From assembly GCA_964587755.1 (NCBI GenBank), contig CAZPMC010000006.1:1-64000 (forward strand): a stretch of 64,000 nucleotides of DNA, written 5' to 3'. The stretch's first letter is position 1. Each line of letters starts with the position of its first letter. The position numbers and the translations under genes are program-made. This DNA comes from CAZPMC01 sp964587755 (lineage in GTDB: Bacteria > Bacillota > Clostridia > Acetivibrionales > DTU013). Positions 43,510 to 52,175 of this stretch are shown here, in pieces. Under the pieces are notes generated by a model, which saw nothing but the letters and a program-made list of their open reading frames with translations, was not told the DNA's origin and made no database searches.

Positions 43510-45060
43510 ATGAATAATATCATTGAAATGAGAAATATCGTCAAGAAATTTGGCGACTTTGTAGCTAACGATAATATTAATCTTGAAGTCAGAGAAGGAG
43601 AGATACATGCCTTGCTCGGTGAAAACGGAGCAGGTAAAAGTACTCTTATGAATGTACTGTATGGACTATATTCTCCCGATGGAGGGGAAATATATTTCAA
43701 GGGAGAAAAGGTCGAAATTAAAGGACCCTGTGATGCCATCAAATTGAATATCGGTATGGTTCATCAACACTTCATGTTAATACCTGTATTTACCGTAGCC
43801 GAGAACCTGATACTTGGGGCTGAACCGGTTAAAGGCATATCCCTCGACATCAAGAAGGCAATATCACAAATCGAAACAGTTTCAAAGGAGTACGGCCTTG
43901 CTGTTGACCCTAATGCGCTGATTTCCAATATATCTGTTGGAATGCAGCAAAGAGTTGAAATTCTTAAGGTTTTGCTCCGCGGAGCTAAGGTTTTAATTTT
44001 TGACGAGCCGACAGCTGTTTTGACACCACAAGAAATAACTGAATTCTTTGGGATATGCAGAACCCTTCAGGCTCGTGGACATACGATTATTATAATCACA
44101 CACAAGCTTAAGGAAATAAAACAGATAAGTGACAGGGTTACTGTTATAAGAAAAGGTAAGAATATCGGGACTGTTGACACAAACACTGTCAGTGAACAGG
44201 ACTTAGCCGAAATGATGGTTGGCAGAAAGGTTATACTGTGTGCAAATAAGAGTGAACAGGAATGTGGTTCACCGGTTCTTGAAATAGAGGATCTGCACGC
44301 AAATAATTACAGAGGCCTGCCAGCACTGCAAGGCTTGTCCTTGAAGGTATGTGCCGGCGAAATAGTGGGAATCGCAGGCGTTGAAGGCAACGGGCAGACA
44401 GAGCTGGCCCTTGTATTGAAAAAGCTTATAAACAAGACTAAAGGAACAATAAAGTTCTGCGGTAAGGAATATACAAAGAAAACTACAACCCAGGGACTTA
44501 TCGATGCAGGCCTTGCTCATATCCCTGAGGATAGGCAGAAACACGGCTTGATTTTGAACTTTTCCATAAAAGAAAATCTTATACTTGGATGCGAAGACAA
44601 GTCAGAATTTACAAAAAGCGTGTTTTTAGATGAGAAAAAAATCAGTTCTTACGGAGATGTTTTAATAGAAGAGTATGATATTAGATGCAGGGGAGCTGAC
44701 ATGCTGGCAGGAGGATTGTCGGGAGGAAATCAGCAAAAAGTCATACTGGCTCGTGAAATCTCGAGAAATCCTAAGCTGTTAATCGTATCGCAGCCGACAA
44801 GAGGGCTTGATGTCGGCGCTATAGAGTATGTACATGCCCAGCTTCTTGAACAAAGGAAAAAGGGTTGTGCAATATTGCTGATATCCTATGAGCTGGACGA
44901 AATAATGTCCTTAAGTGATAGAATACTGACAATTTACAACGGGAAAATTGTTTCAGAACACAGATGCTGCGATGTGACAAGAGAAACGATCGGACTAGCA
45001 ATGACAGGCATAACACAACACAAACAAGTAAACGATACGTCCCAAGAAGGAGTACAATGA
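43510..45060 (+). CDS. Nucleoside ABC importer ATPase (two nucleotide-binding domains)
   Basis: 516 residues with two fused ABC domains, as in YufO/RbsA-type importers. NBD1 (about 1-240): Walker A GENGAGKST, the BMP-class motif HQHFMLIP, a signature-region VGMQQRVEI and Walker B VLIFDEPTAVL. NBD2 (about 255-505): degenerate Walker A GVEGNGQTEL, signature LSGGNQQKVILARE and Walker B with LLIVSQPTRGLD, where the usual Glu is Gln, so NBD2 is probably weakly active. GGGGAGG lies directly upstream. Its stop overlaps the first permease start. Confidence 0.94.
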   Translation: MNNIIEMRNIVKKFGDFVANDNINLEVREGEIHALLGENGAGKSTLMNVLYGLYSPDGGEIYFKGEKVEIKGPCDAIKLNIGMVHQHFMLIPVFTVAENLILGAEPVKGISLDIKKAISQIETVSKEYGLAVDPNALISNISVGMQQRVEILKVLLRGAKVLIFDEPTAVLTPQEITEFFGICRTLQARGHTIIIITHKLKEIKQISDRVTVIRKGKNIGTVDTNTVSEQDLAEMMVGRKVILCANKSEQECGSPVLEIEDLHANNYRGLPALQGLSLKVCAGEIVGIAGVEGNGQTELALVLKKLINKTKGTIKFCGKEYTKKTTTQGLIDAGLAHIPEDRQKHGLILNFSIKENLILGCEDKSEFTKSVFLDEKKISSYGDVLIEEYDIRCRGADMLAGGLSGGNQQKVILAREISRNPKLLIVSQPTRGLDVGAIEYVHAQLLEQRKKGCAILLISYELDEIMSLSDRILTIYNGKIVSEHRCCDVTRETIGLAMTGITQHKQVNDTSQEGVQ

Positions 45061-46169
45061 TGAATAAGAAGAGCTCGGGTATAAAGAGTATTTTATACAA
45101 AGCGTTAGATATGTTTCTTGACCCCATTATGGCAATAATATTTTCCCTTGTATTGGGAGCTATTATAATAGGGTCACTTGGATATGACGTGAGCAAGGCA
45201 TATAAAGCACTTGCATCAGGCGCATTTGGCAGCATCCGCTCAATTGGTCAGACGCTGCTTGCCGCCACACCTCTTATGTTTACCGCCATGGCGTTTTCAA
45301 TGGCCTACAGGTGCGGAATGTTTAACCTGGGTGGAGAAGGTCAGTTCTATTCGGGTGCCATTTTAGGTGCCTGGGTCGGGTTTGCCATTAAGGGATTACC
45401 TGCACCGGTGCATATTTTGGTAGTTATTTTAGCAGGTGCCTTGGGGGGTATGATTACTGCATTTGTTCCCGGTATTCTCAAAGCGAAGCGCGGTGTTCAT
45501 GAGGTTATAATTTGTATAATGATGAACTACATTGCTATAAATACAACTAATTATCTGGTGAGTTCCGGTGGTCCCCTTCGTCTTGGGAGCACAATGCCGG
45601 CAACACCCATAATACAGGAATCTGCAAAGCTCCCAATTGTGATTAAGGGTACTACTTTTACTGGTGGATTTTTTATAGCATGTCTGATAGCCATAATTTA
45701 TTACTTCTTCTTATGGAAAACGCGTGAAGGTTACAAAATAAGGGCAGTTGGAGGAAACCCTACTGCGGCTGAGTGCGGTGGTATCAGAAGTACAAAGTAT
45801 TCTGTAATTGCACTTGTGATTGCGGGAGCAATGGCCGGAATCGGCGGATCTATTGAAATCATTGGAATACATAACAGATTCTATGCAAATTTCTCTTCAG
45901 GCTATGGTTTTGAAGGTGTTGCAGTAAGTATGCTCGGCGGAAACCATCCATTTGGAATCATTCTCTCGTCATTGTTATTCGGCGCCTTAAAATCAGGTGC
46001 TATGGCTATGCAAATTCAAGCGGGGACGAATGCGGAGCTGGTAAAAATCCTCCAAGCTCTTGTAATTTTCTTCATAGCCGGGAAATGGAGCATTCTGTAT
46101 TTAATCACAAGGGCGAGAAAAAAGCGTCAAAACAACAAAAGTATGGATTTAAACATGGTCCAGGAATGA
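45057..46169 (+). CDS. Nucleoside ABC importer permease 1 (YufP-like)
   Basis: 370 residues with about nine to ten membrane helices. Family blocks include ATPLMFTAMAFSMAYRCGMFNLGGEGQ split around the first helices, VHEVIICIMMNYIA and the cytoplasmic EAA-like region VGGNPTAAECGGI. ATG 45057 overlaps the ATPase stop (ATGA), and AAGGAG lies nine bases upstream. It is the larger of the two permeases, as usual in BMP-type importers. Confidence 0.92.
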   Translation: MMNKKSSGIKSILYKALDMFLDPIMAIIFSLVLGAIIIGSLGYDVSKAYKALASGAFGSIRSIGQTLLAATPLMFTAMAFSMAYRCGMFNLGGEGQFYSGAILGAWVGFAIKGLPAPVHILVVILAGALGGMITAFVPGILKAKRGVHEVIICIMMNYIAINTTNYLVSSGGPLRLGSTMPATPIIQESAKLPIVIKGTTFTGGFFIACLIAIIYYFFLWKTREGYKIRAVGGNPTAAECGGIRSTKYSVIALVIAGAMAGIGGSIEIIGIHNRFYANFSSGYGFEGVAVSMLGGNHPFGIILSSLLFGALKSGAMAMQIQAGTNAELVKILQALVIFFIAGKWSILYLITRARKKRQNNKSMDLNMVQE

Positions 46170-46182
46170 GGAGGAAACTGCT

Positions 46183-47115
46183 GTGGAAGAAATTTTATCA
46201 ATATTTAGCACAGGCTTTTTTGCTTCCGCTCTACGTATGGCAACACCGCTTATACTCGGTGGTATCGGCGCATTGTTCTCGGAGCGAGCCGGTATATTAA
46301 ACCTTGGCGTTGAAGGTATGATGCTTATGGGAGCATTTGTTGCAGCTATTACATCACTTTTTACAGGAAGCCCTTGGCTAGGCGTTCTTGGTGGCGCTGC
46401 AGCCGGCGGACTGGTAGGCTTGCTGCATGCTTTCATGTGTATAAAAGTAAAAGCAAATCAAACTGTTATTGGTACAGGTATTAATATTATGGCAATGGGG
46501 GTTCCCCCCATGATATTGCAGGCGCTCTACGGAAATCCGGGAAGCACACCCAGTGTTCCCAGCCTTAATTCAATAAGCATACCTGGTTTAAAGAGCGTAC
46601 CTATTCTCGGTGAAATAATAGGAACACACAACCCGCTTACTTATATTGCTTTGCTGCTTGTACCCATAACCACGTTTTTTCTGTACAGAATGAAGACCGG
46701 ACTTCAGATAAGAGCGGTGGGTGAGCATCCATTGGCTGCGGACACTGTGGGTGTTAATGTTTTCAGGATAAAGTACGGCTGTGTTATTTTCAGCGGTGTT
46801 CTCTCCGGTATAGCCGGTGCATATTTGTCCCTTAGCCAGGTAGCCATGTTTGTAAAGGGAATGACAAACGGGCGTGGATTTATGGCAATGGCAGCAATGA
46901 TATTTGGAAACTGGACACCGGTGGGAGTATTTAAGGGTTCATTGCTGTTTGGTTTTGCAGACAGCCTTCAGATGTCTATTCAGGTTGCAGGCTGGCCTAT
47001 ACCTACAGACTTTTTGCTCAGCTTGCCTTATATACTGACAATAATTACCCTGGCGGGATTCGTAGGTAAGGCAGTCGGACCAAAGAGCGTCGGAAAGCCT
47101 TACATAAAAGAATAG
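46183..47115 (+). CDS. Nucleoside ABC importer permease 2 (YufQ-like)
   Basis: 310 residues with about eight to nine membrane helices; starts at GTG 46183 with GAGGAGG upstream. Typical segments are ATPLILGGIGALFSERAGILN with LGVEGMMLMG, and RAVGEHPLAADTVGVNVF for ATPase contact. It completes the importer. The guanine-deaminase-like gene follows after 24 bases, which suggests that the imported compound feeds that enzyme. Confidence 0.92.
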   Translation: MEEILSIFSTGFFASALRMATPLILGGIGALFSERAGILNLGVEGMMLMGAFVAAITSLFTGSPWLGVLGGAAAGGLVGLLHAFMCIKVKANQTVIGTGINIMAMGVPPMILQALYGNPGSTPSVPSLNSISIPGLKSVPILGEIIGTHNPLTYIALLLVPITTFFLYRMKTGLQIRAVGEHPLAADTVGVNVFRIKYGCVIFSGVLSGIAGAYLSLSQVAMFVKGMTNGRGFMAMAAMIFGNWTPVGVFKGSLLFGFADSLQMSIQVAGWPIPTDFLLSLPYILTIITLAGFVGKAVGPKSVGKPYIKE

Positions 47116-47139
47116 CCAGAATAGTTGGGAGTAAAATTA

Positions 47140-48507
47140 ATGCTAGAAAATAAGCAATCTATTTTAATAAAAAACGCTCTTGTAGTAACGATGAATCCCC
47201 ATGATGAAATTTTCCGTGGAAGCATTTACATTGTGGACGGCAGGATTAAAGAAGTCGGTACTAAAAGAGAGACGGCAGACAAGGTGATTGATGCCGGCGG
47301 CAGAATTGTAATGCCGGGATTTATTCAGACTCACATTCACCTGTGTCAGGTATTGTTCAGGGGATTAGCAGACGACATGGATGTTGTTGATTGGCTAAAG
47401 CATAGAATATGGCCCTTTGAATCAGCACATAATGAGGACTCAATAAATGCGTCGGCGTATCTAGGTATTGCAGAGCTTATTGCCGGCGGTACAACAACGG
47501 CATTAACAATGGAAACCACTCGGTACACCGACGGGGTTTTTTCCGCCATTGAGGAATCAGGATTCCGTGGGTTTTGCGGTAATGCCATGATGGATGTGGT
47601 AGAGCCGGGAACAATGATGAAAGGACTAAGCACTCAGGAAAGTTTTGATGAGAGCAAGCGCCTTTTCAATACATGGCATGGAAAGGGAAACGGACGGGTC
47701 AATTATACAGTTATGCCCCGGGGAGCCAGAAATTGTTCTCCTGAGCTTGTTAAGCGTTCACATGCTTTTGCCCGGGAAAACGGACTGTTGCTGCACACCC
47801 ATGTTTCTGAAAACGGGCCTTTGTCAGAAAGACTTAAAAAAGAAACGGGCTTAGGAGACATTGAGCTTCTCGAAAGTCAGGGCGTAGCTGACGAAAAACT
47901 AGTTGTTGCCCATGCCATATGGCTAAATGAAAATGATGTGGATATTATCAAGCGCAGGGGGGTAAAGATAGCCCATTGCCCTTCTGCCAATATGAAGCTC
48001 AGCTCAGGATTTTGTAAGGTTCCTGAAATGCTTGATATGGGGATTGACATTTCACTTGGCGCTGATGGAGCGCCATGCAACAATAATCTGGATATGTTCA
48101 ATGAAATGCGTCTAGCCAGCCTGATTCACAAGCCAAGATGCGGGCCTACATCAATGAAGGCATATGAGGTATTGAAGATGGCGACAATGGGAGGCGCAAA
48201 ATGCCTCGGAATTGAAAATGAAGTCGGAAGTCTTGAGACAGGCAAAAAGGCTGATATCATCATTATCAATACAGATGAGCTACACTGCAGTCCTATGGCA
48301 GGTGTTCCGGTAGAATCACAAATCGTGTACTCAATCAAGAGCTCAGATGTTGACACTACCATAATTGATGGTGTTGTTTTATATGAAAACAAAAAGTTTA
48401 CGATAATGAACAAGAAAAAAATACTTGAGACTGCCGGAAGAGAAATTGAGAGGCTGTTAGACAGGGTGCCATTCGGCAAAGAGCTGATAGAGTCGTTGCC
48501 GTATTAG
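47140..48507 (+). CDS. ATZ/TRZ-type amidohydrolase (guanine/8-oxoguanine deaminase-like)
   Basis: 455 residues from ATG 47140, with GGGAG upstream. Metal and catalytic sites are FIQTHIHLCQVLFRGL, LHTHVSE, VVAHAIWL and LGADGAPCNNNLDMFNEM. The last block, with CNNNLDMF, is typical of the guanine/8-oxoguanine/hydroxyatrazine group. The C-terminal anchor is IENEVGSLETGKKADII. It is placed directly after the nucleoside importer and before the SDR genes, making it the link between the base-handling and sugar-handling modules. It is the fourth such deaminase in the window. Confidence 0.82.
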   Translation: MLENKQSILIKNALVVTMNPHDEIFRGSIYIVDGRIKEVGTKRETADKVIDAGGRIVMPGFIQTHIHLCQVLFRGLADDMDVVDWLKHRIWPFESAHNEDSINASAYLGIAELIAGGTTTALTMETTRYTDGVFSAIEESGFRGFCGNAMMDVVEPGTMMKGLSTQESFDESKRLFNTWHGKGNGRVNYTVMPRGARNCSPELVKRSHAFARENGLLLHTHVSENGPLSERLKKETGLGDIELLESQGVADEKLVVAHAIWLNENDVDIIKRRGVKIAHCPSANMKLSSGFCKVPEMLDMGIDISLGADGAPCNNNLDMFNEMRLASLIHKPRCGPTSMKAYEVLKMATMGGAKCLGIENEVGSLETGKKADIIIINTDELHCSPMAGVPVESQIVYSIKSSDVDTTIIDGVVLYENKKFTIMNKKKILETAGREIERLLDRVPFGKELIESLPY

Positions 48508-48533
48508 ACGGATTAAAGGAGATGTATTATTTT

Positions 48534-49295
48534 ATGCGGCTTAAAAATAAGGTAGCACTTATAACCGGAGCGGGAACGGGAATGGGCAGAGAAACTGCAA
48601 TGGAATTCCTGCGTCAGGGAGCAAAGGTGGTTATAGCTGATATTAATAAGGAAGCACTGGATACGGCAGTAGCCAAGGGGAAGGAAATTTCTCCGGATAT
48701 AACCGGTGTGCATGCAGATCTTACGAATGAAGAAGACTGTAAAAGATTTATTGATACGGCAGTTGAAGCATACGGAACAATAGACGTATTGTTTAACAAT
48801 CTTGGTATTAACCTTGCCGCTACCATAACCCAGACTACTTTAGAGCAGTGGGATAAGATATTTGCCGTAAATGTAAGAGCAATGTTTTTGACATGCAAGT
48901 ACACGCTTCCCATAATGATGAAAAACGGGGGCGGTTCCATTATAAACACTTCATCTGGCGGTGGTATTGTTGCGCTTAAGGGACTTGCGGCATACAGCGC
49001 ATCAAAGGGCTCTGTAATTTCACTTACCAGAAGTATTGCAGTTGATTATGCACCATATAACATCCGGTGCAATTATCTCGTACCGGGAGTTATTATGACG
49101 GAAATGACTAAAAAGGTAATTGATGAACAGGAGGACCCTGAAGCATACGCTGAAAACATGAGGACTAACAATCCGTTGCAAAGATTCGGAACAGAAAATG
49201 AAATTGCAATGGCAGCTGTATTTTTAGCTTCAGATGATACCAGATTTATGACAGGGGCAGGAGTCGTCGCCGACGGCGGATATTCAGCCCAATAA
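48534..49295 (+). CDS. Short-chain dehydrogenase/reductase, tandem copy 1
   Basis: 253 residues from ATG 48534 (MRLKNKVALITG), chosen because the paralogue next to it starts identically; the in-frame ATG at 48522 has its Shine-Dalgarno directly abutting. Classical SDR: cofactor motif TGAGTGMG, NNLG in place of the usual NNAG, catalytic Ser in INTSSGGG, and YSASKG with Tyr and Lys. An Asp after the second strand (VIADIN) favours NAD(H). It probably oxidises or reduces a sugar or sugar acid; the substrate is unknown. Confidence 0.87.
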   Translation: MRLKNKVALITGAGTGMGRETAMEFLRQGAKVVIADINKEALDTAVAKGKEISPDITGVHADLTNEEDCKRFIDTAVEAYGTIDVLFNNLGINLAATITQTTLEQWDKIFAVNVRAMFLTCKYTLPIMMKNGGGSIINTSSGGGIVALKGLAAYSASKGSVISLTRSIAVDYAPYNIRCNYLVPGVIMTEMTKKVIDEQEDPEAYAENMRTNNPLQRFGTENEIAMAAVFLASDDTRFMTGAGVVADGGYSAQ

Positions 49296-49347
49296 CACGC
49301 CAGTAATATCTGATACAAAATTAAAGTACCAACGGAGGATATAAACT

Positions 49348-50109
49348 ATGCGGTTAAAGGATAAAGTAGCAATTATTACCGGAGGCGCAAAAGGGATGGG
49401 CAGAACAAGCGTGCTCAGATTCCTGGAAGAGGGTGCAAAGGTAGTAGTTGCTGATATAGACGAAAAGGGAATGCTTGAAACTGTAGAACTAGGCAAGCAG
49501 ATTAGTGAAAATGTAATAGGCATGAAGGTAGATTTGACAAAGGAAAATGAAGTTAAAAATTTAGTTGATAAAACAGTCGAAGCTTTTGGGACAATAGATG
49601 TGCTTTTTAATAATGCAGGTATGAATCATGCTGCGCTCTTACATGAAACAACCCTGGAGGACTGGGAGCTTGTTTTTGATGTGAATGTCAAGAGCATGTT
49701 TCTCACATGTAAATATGTTCTGCCCATTATGATGGAAAAGCGCAAGGGCTCCATAATAAACACAGCATCACCCGGGGCATTAGTAGGCTTAAGAGGAATT
49801 TCAGCTTATTGCGCATCGAAAGGTGCAGTCCCGTCACTAACAAGAAGTATTGCTATTGACTATGCCCAGTACAATATCAGAGCTAATTTTCTGTGCCCGG
49901 GTGTTATTTTGACAGAAATGACAGAAAAAATTATTCAGTCCAAGCCGGACCCGGATGAGTTCAGAGAATGGTACCGTAAGGCAAGGCCGCTGGGACGATT
50001 TGGCGAGCCTGTTGAAATAGCAAATGCCGCAGTTTATCTGGCATCAGATGAAACAACATTTATGACAGGTGCCTCCATTGTAGCAGATGGTGGGTTTACA
50101 GCACAATAA
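49348..50109 (+). CDS. Short-chain dehydrogenase/reductase, tandem copy 2
   Basis: 253 residues, clearly paralogous to the preceding gene over its whole length (same start MRLKDKVAIITG, same end GGFTAQ/GGYSAQ). TGGAKGMG cofactor motif, FNNAGMNHA, catalytic Ser in INTASPGA, and YCASKG. The Asp in VVADID indicates NAD(H) preference. AACGGAGG lies upstream. Two parallel SDRs with the same cofactor suggest successive oxidations of one sugar, or two subunits with related substrates. Confidence 0.87.
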   Translation: MRLKDKVAIITGGAKGMGRTSVLRFLEEGAKVVVADIDEKGMLETVELGKQISENVIGMKVDLTKENEVKNLVDKTVEAFGTIDVLFNNAGMNHAALLHETTLEDWELVFDVNVKSMFLTCKYVLPIMMEKRKGSIINTASPGALVGLRGISAYCASKGAVPSLTRSIAIDYAQYNIRANFLCPGVILTEMTEKIIQSKPDPDEFREWYRKARPLGRFGEPVEIANAAVYLASDETTFMTGASIVADGGFTAQ

Positions 50110-50131
50110 TACAAACCGGGAGGAAGATAAA

Positions 50132-51082
50132 TTGAAAATTTATATGCCTACAGTTTTTCCCGATCCTTTAATGGAAGGCTGGGATTCAGATATTGTACTT
50201 GATGTCAACCGTACCGGGTATCCGGTAAGCAGGGAGGAAATGAAGGAGCACATTAAGGATGCTGATGCTGTTATCATAAACCTTGATGATGTATTTGACA
50301 AAGAGATGATTGACAGTGCCCCAAAATTGAAGGTTATTACCTTATTTGCAGGCAGCACTTACAATATTGATGTGGAATACGCCAAAAGCCGCGGGATTAC
50401 AGTGTGTACCACCCCCGGCGAGATTTTTGAAAACACGGCAGACTTGACGTTTGCGCTTTTATTGTCTGCTGCCAGAAGGATACCTGAGGCAGACAGATAT
50501 ATCCGTGCCGGCAAATATAACAATTGGTGCCCCGCAGACCTTTTAGGCAGTGATATTTATGGGAAGACACTTGGAATATTAGGCCTAGGTATGATTGGCA
50601 CTGCAGTGGCAAGACGTGCAAAAGGTTTTAATATGAAGATACTCTATAATGCTGCCCGTGGACCTAAGCCGGAACTGGAAGAGGAACTTGGCTGCCAATT
50701 CGTTTCATTTGAAGAACTTATTAAGCAATCCGACTTTTTAAGCTTACACTGCAAGCTAAATCCTGACACTGAACACATTATTGGCAGGCGCGAGATTTCT
50801 ATGATGAAAAAAAGCGCCTATTTGATTAATACGGGAAGAGGAAAGCTTGTTGACGAAGAAGCACTGGCTGATGCTTTGGAGGCAAAAGAAATCGCAGGTG
50901 CAGGACTTGATGTATTCGAATATGAGCCGAAGGTTACACAAAAGCTTTTAACATTAGATAACGTTGTTTTGACACCACATCTGGGAGCATCAAGCCTGGA
51001 CAACCGTTTGGAGATGGCAAGAATTGCATTCCGTTGTACAAGGGATGCCCTGAAAGGCTTAGAACCGGAGTTCCATGCGTAA
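50132..51082 (+). CDS. D-isomer-specific 2-hydroxyacid dehydrogenase
   Basis: 316 residues from TTG 50132, which has GGGAGG eight bases upstream. The NAD motif is LGILGLGMIGTAVARRA. Catalytic residues of the PGDH/glyoxylate-reductase family are Arg in NTGRGKLVD, Glu in the LDVFEYEP region and His in TPHLGAS. There is no C-terminal ACT domain, so it is not the regulated form of SerA. Next to an archaeal-type GAPDH and PGK it could act on phosphoglycerate, phosphoerythronate or a free sugar acid. I cannot tell which. Confidence 0.87.
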   Translation: MKIYMPTVFPDPLMEGWDSDIVLDVNRTGYPVSREEMKEHIKDADAVIINLDDVFDKEMIDSAPKLKVITLFAGSTYNIDVEYAKSRGITVCTTPGEIFENTADLTFALLLSAARRIPEADRYIRAGKYNNWCPADLLGSDIYGKTLGILGLGMIGTAVARRAKGFNMKILYNAARGPKPELEEELGCQFVSFEELIKQSDFLSLHCKLNPDTEHIIGRREISMMKKSAYLINTGRGKLVDEEALADALEAKEIAGAGLDVFEYEPKVTQKLLTLDNVVLTPHLGASSLDNRLEMARIAFRCTRDALKGLEPEFHA

Positions 51083-51143
51083 GCTTAAATTAATTTTGAA
51101 AAGTCATTGCATATTTAATTTTGATAGATAGGGAGGAATTTTT

Positions 51144-52175
51144 ATGGCAAAAGTAAAGGTTGGTGTAGCAGGCTATGGTGTTATCGGCCAACGCCTTGCA
51201 GATGGTGTTGCACTTCAGGAGGATATGGAGCTTGTAGGTATTGCTGATGTGGCTCCAACACTTTCTATCAGAGCTTTAAAAGAAAAGGGTATGCCCTACG
51301 ACCTGTATTTGGTAAATGGCAGCAATAAGTCACAGTTTGATGAGCTTAACATTCCTGTCTCGGGCACCTTTGACGACCTTCTTGACAAAGTAGACATCAT
51401 GCTTGATTCATCACCCGGCGGTGTAGGAGAAAAGAATAAGGAAATCTACCAGGCGAAGGGTGTAAAGGCAATATTTCAGGGTGGAGAAAAGAACTCTGTT
51501 GCAGATGTCTTTTTCCATGGTTATGCCAACTATGAAAAGGGATTAAATCAAAATTACCTTAAGCTTACAAGCTGTAACACCACCGGTTTAATACGTTCGG
51601 TTGACTGCCTTGACAGGCTTTTCGGAATTGAAAGAGTTGCAATTACTATAGTTAGACGTGTTGCAGACCCCGGCGACTATCATAGGGGCTTGACAAATGC
51701 TTTACAGATGGAAAAAGCACCGTCACATCAGGCTGTTGACCTTATGGAAATCATGCCCCATGTGGAGGCTACAGGAATACTTGTTCACACTCCAGTAACC
51801 CATGGACATATTATTACTGTAGTAGCTAAGGGCAAAGAGAAAATTACTAAGGAAATGGCTCTTGAAGCATTTTCAAAGCATGAACGCATCAGAATAGTTT
51901 CAATTGACGAAGGCTTTAAGGGGAATGCATCTTTGTTCAGATATGCCCGTGACCTTGGTAACCCCAGAGGCGATATGTACGAGATTGCCATATGGTCTGA
52001 CTCTATTGTTGAATACGGTGACGAAATCATGTTTGCTATAAACATTCCCCAGGAGGCTGTAACAATACCTGAAACCATTGATGGAATCAGGGCGGCAATG
52101 GGAATGCAAACCGATAGATTAGAGGCTGTTGGGAAAACAAATAAATATTTGGGGTTGGGAAAGTGGAAAAAATGA
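51144..52175 (+). CDS. Archaeal-type (class II) glyceraldehyde-3-phosphate dehydrogenase
   Basis: 343 residues. It matches archaeal GAPDH, not the bacterial GapA: start VKVGVAGYGVIGQRLADGV, KAIFQGGEKN, the active-site Cys144 in TSCNTTGLIR, IVRRVADP and the end KTNKYLGL. In archaeal enzymes the dinucleotide-binding turn usually reads TKTxPD and favours NADP; here it is IADVAPT, with an Asp that may favour NAD. The next gene is an archaeal-type PGK with ATGA overlap, so the two should work in sequence on an aldehyde phosphate. This pairing is rare in bacteria and suggests transfer. Confidence 0.9.
   Translation: MAKVKVGVAGYGVIGQRLADGVALQEDMELVGIADVAPTLSIRALKEKGMPYDLYLVNGSNKSQFDELNIPVSGTFDDLLDKVDIMLDSSPGGVGEKNKEIYQAKGVKAIFQGGEKNSVADVFFHGYANYEKGLNQNYLKLTSCNTTGLIRSVDCLDRLFGIERVAITIVRRVADPGDYHRGLTNALQMEKAPSHQAVDLMEIMPHVEATGILVHTPVTHGHIITVVAKGKEKITKEMALEAFSKHERIRIVSIDEGFKGNASLFRYARDLGNPRGDMYEIAIWSDSIVEYGDEIMFAINIPQEAVTIPETIDGIRAAMGMQTDRLEAVGKTNKYLGLGKWKK

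Noticed and set aside
44964..45056. N-terminal extension of the first nucleoside permease
   Set aside because: It lies within the ATPase gene and is polar and Arg/Thr-rich; the coupled ATG at 45057 with AAGGAG is the start.
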